Source: Arsukibacterium perlucidum DSM 18276 (GTDB lineage Bacteria > Pseudomonadota > Gammaproteobacteria > Enterobacterales > Alteromonadaceae). From it: a DNA stretch of 64,000 bases. Below the pieces are notes generated by a model. It worked only from the letters and a program-made list of their open reading frames with translations. It searched no databases and was not told the DNA's origin. Below, in pieces: positions 63,812-64,000 of this stretch. Position numbers and translations under genes: made by a program. The stretch is taken from assembly GCF_000382165.1 (NCBI RefSeq), contig NZ_KB907701.1:124001-188000 (forward strand), given 5' to 3'. Position 1 is the stretch's first letter, and the number at the start of each line of letters is the position of its first letter.

Positions 63812-64000
63812 TTATTCAGACTTATCCAGGTTTAATACTTTTATGCCGACCTCGGTAACCAATAACATTTGGTTTTGTAACACCAGGCCGTTTAAGATGG
63901 CTTTGCCATCAGATTCAGAACGATCAGTAAAGGTCAGCCCATCATCACTGCTTTGTAACAAGGCTCCGGCATTGCCGGCCAGAAAAACATTGCCAGCCTG
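63812..64000 (-). CDS. C-terminal end of a Ycf48-like/BNR beta-propeller protein (partial)
   Basis: The last 62 codons before TAA read AGNVFLAGNAGALLQSSDDGLTF, a BNR/Ycf48-type repeat with the Asp-box-like SSDDGLTF, then a final ILNGLVLQNQMLLVTEVGIKVLNL strand. The gene continues beyond the window. It is tightly coupled (one base) to the RND/MMPL exporter, an order I recall from other gammaproteobacteria. Confidence 0.75.
   Translation of the reverse strand, partial: QAGNVFLAGNAGALLQSSDDGLTFTDRSESDGKAILNGLVLQNQMLLVTEVGIKVLNLDKSE

Overview
The window looks like the chromosome of a marine or freshwater gammaproteobacterium of the Alteromonadales/Chromatiaceae type; Rheinheimera, Arsukibacterium or Alishewanella is my best guess. 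The reasons are the Shewanella-like gene neighbourhoods (zwf-pgl-edd with divergent hexR and pykA; fabA-rmf; zapC-pyrD-gdhB) together with protein sequences that differ clearly from the Shewanella and Escherichia proteins I can recall. No taxonomic search was possible.

Layout. Positions 1-11,000 carry a dps gene, the ABC-F factor ybiT, and a complete Entner-Doudoroff operon (zwf-pgl-edd-glk-eda, minus strand) facing hexR and pykA. Near-perfect 15-bp HexR-type palindromes lie in front of zwf and pykA, so sugar-phosphate sensing should control both ends of the pathway. A phosphofructokinase gene at 12.3 kb indicates that a classical glycolytic route coexists with it. Positions 11,000-27,250 hold a drug/metabolite exporter, a LytS/LytTR two-component pair, a thioesterase, an M61 peptidase, an M23 peptidase, a large pterin-synthase-like protein, fabA with a FabR-type operator, rmf, a DUF3466-type surface protein with a sorting-type C-terminus, uup, a glutaredoxin-like gene and rlmKL.

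Positions 27,400-41,600 are an accessory region. It starts with two identical initiator tRNA-fMet genes, followed by about 400 bp of degenerate tRNA-fMet-derived repeats, several with their own terminator. The last repeat runs into a broken hip module: an intact HipB-type repressor and a 28-codon stub of hipA. Beyond it come a helix-hairpin-helix protein with a histone-H1-like lysine tail, a methyltransferase plus HNH-endonuclease/S24-like fusion, a fragment of an hsdM gene, a HEPN-like protein, a membrane-anchored Mrr-type nuclease, a BrxR/CapW-like WYL repressor, several unknown genes, a second WYL regulator and a tandem-AAA+ ATPase. A shared inverted repeat, GCTTCA-N5-TGAAG(C/T), precedes both the ATPase gene and a small unknown operon on the other side of the second WYL gene. 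No integrase or transposase was seen.

Positions 41,600-64,000 return to core functions: two orphan periplasmic binding proteins, the AMPylase selO, a PAP2 phosphatase with a glycosyltransferase, rmuC, a diguanylate cyclase with an inhibition site, an Nramp-like transporter lacking the canonical metal ligands, a nucleotide pyrophosphatase-like lipoprotein, a methyltransferase, cardiolipin synthase, zapC, pyrD, the 1608-residue NAD-glutamate dehydrogenase, and an RND/MMPL exporter preceded by the end of a Ycf48-like gene.

All calls come from reading the sequence and from remembered family motifs; no database was searched.
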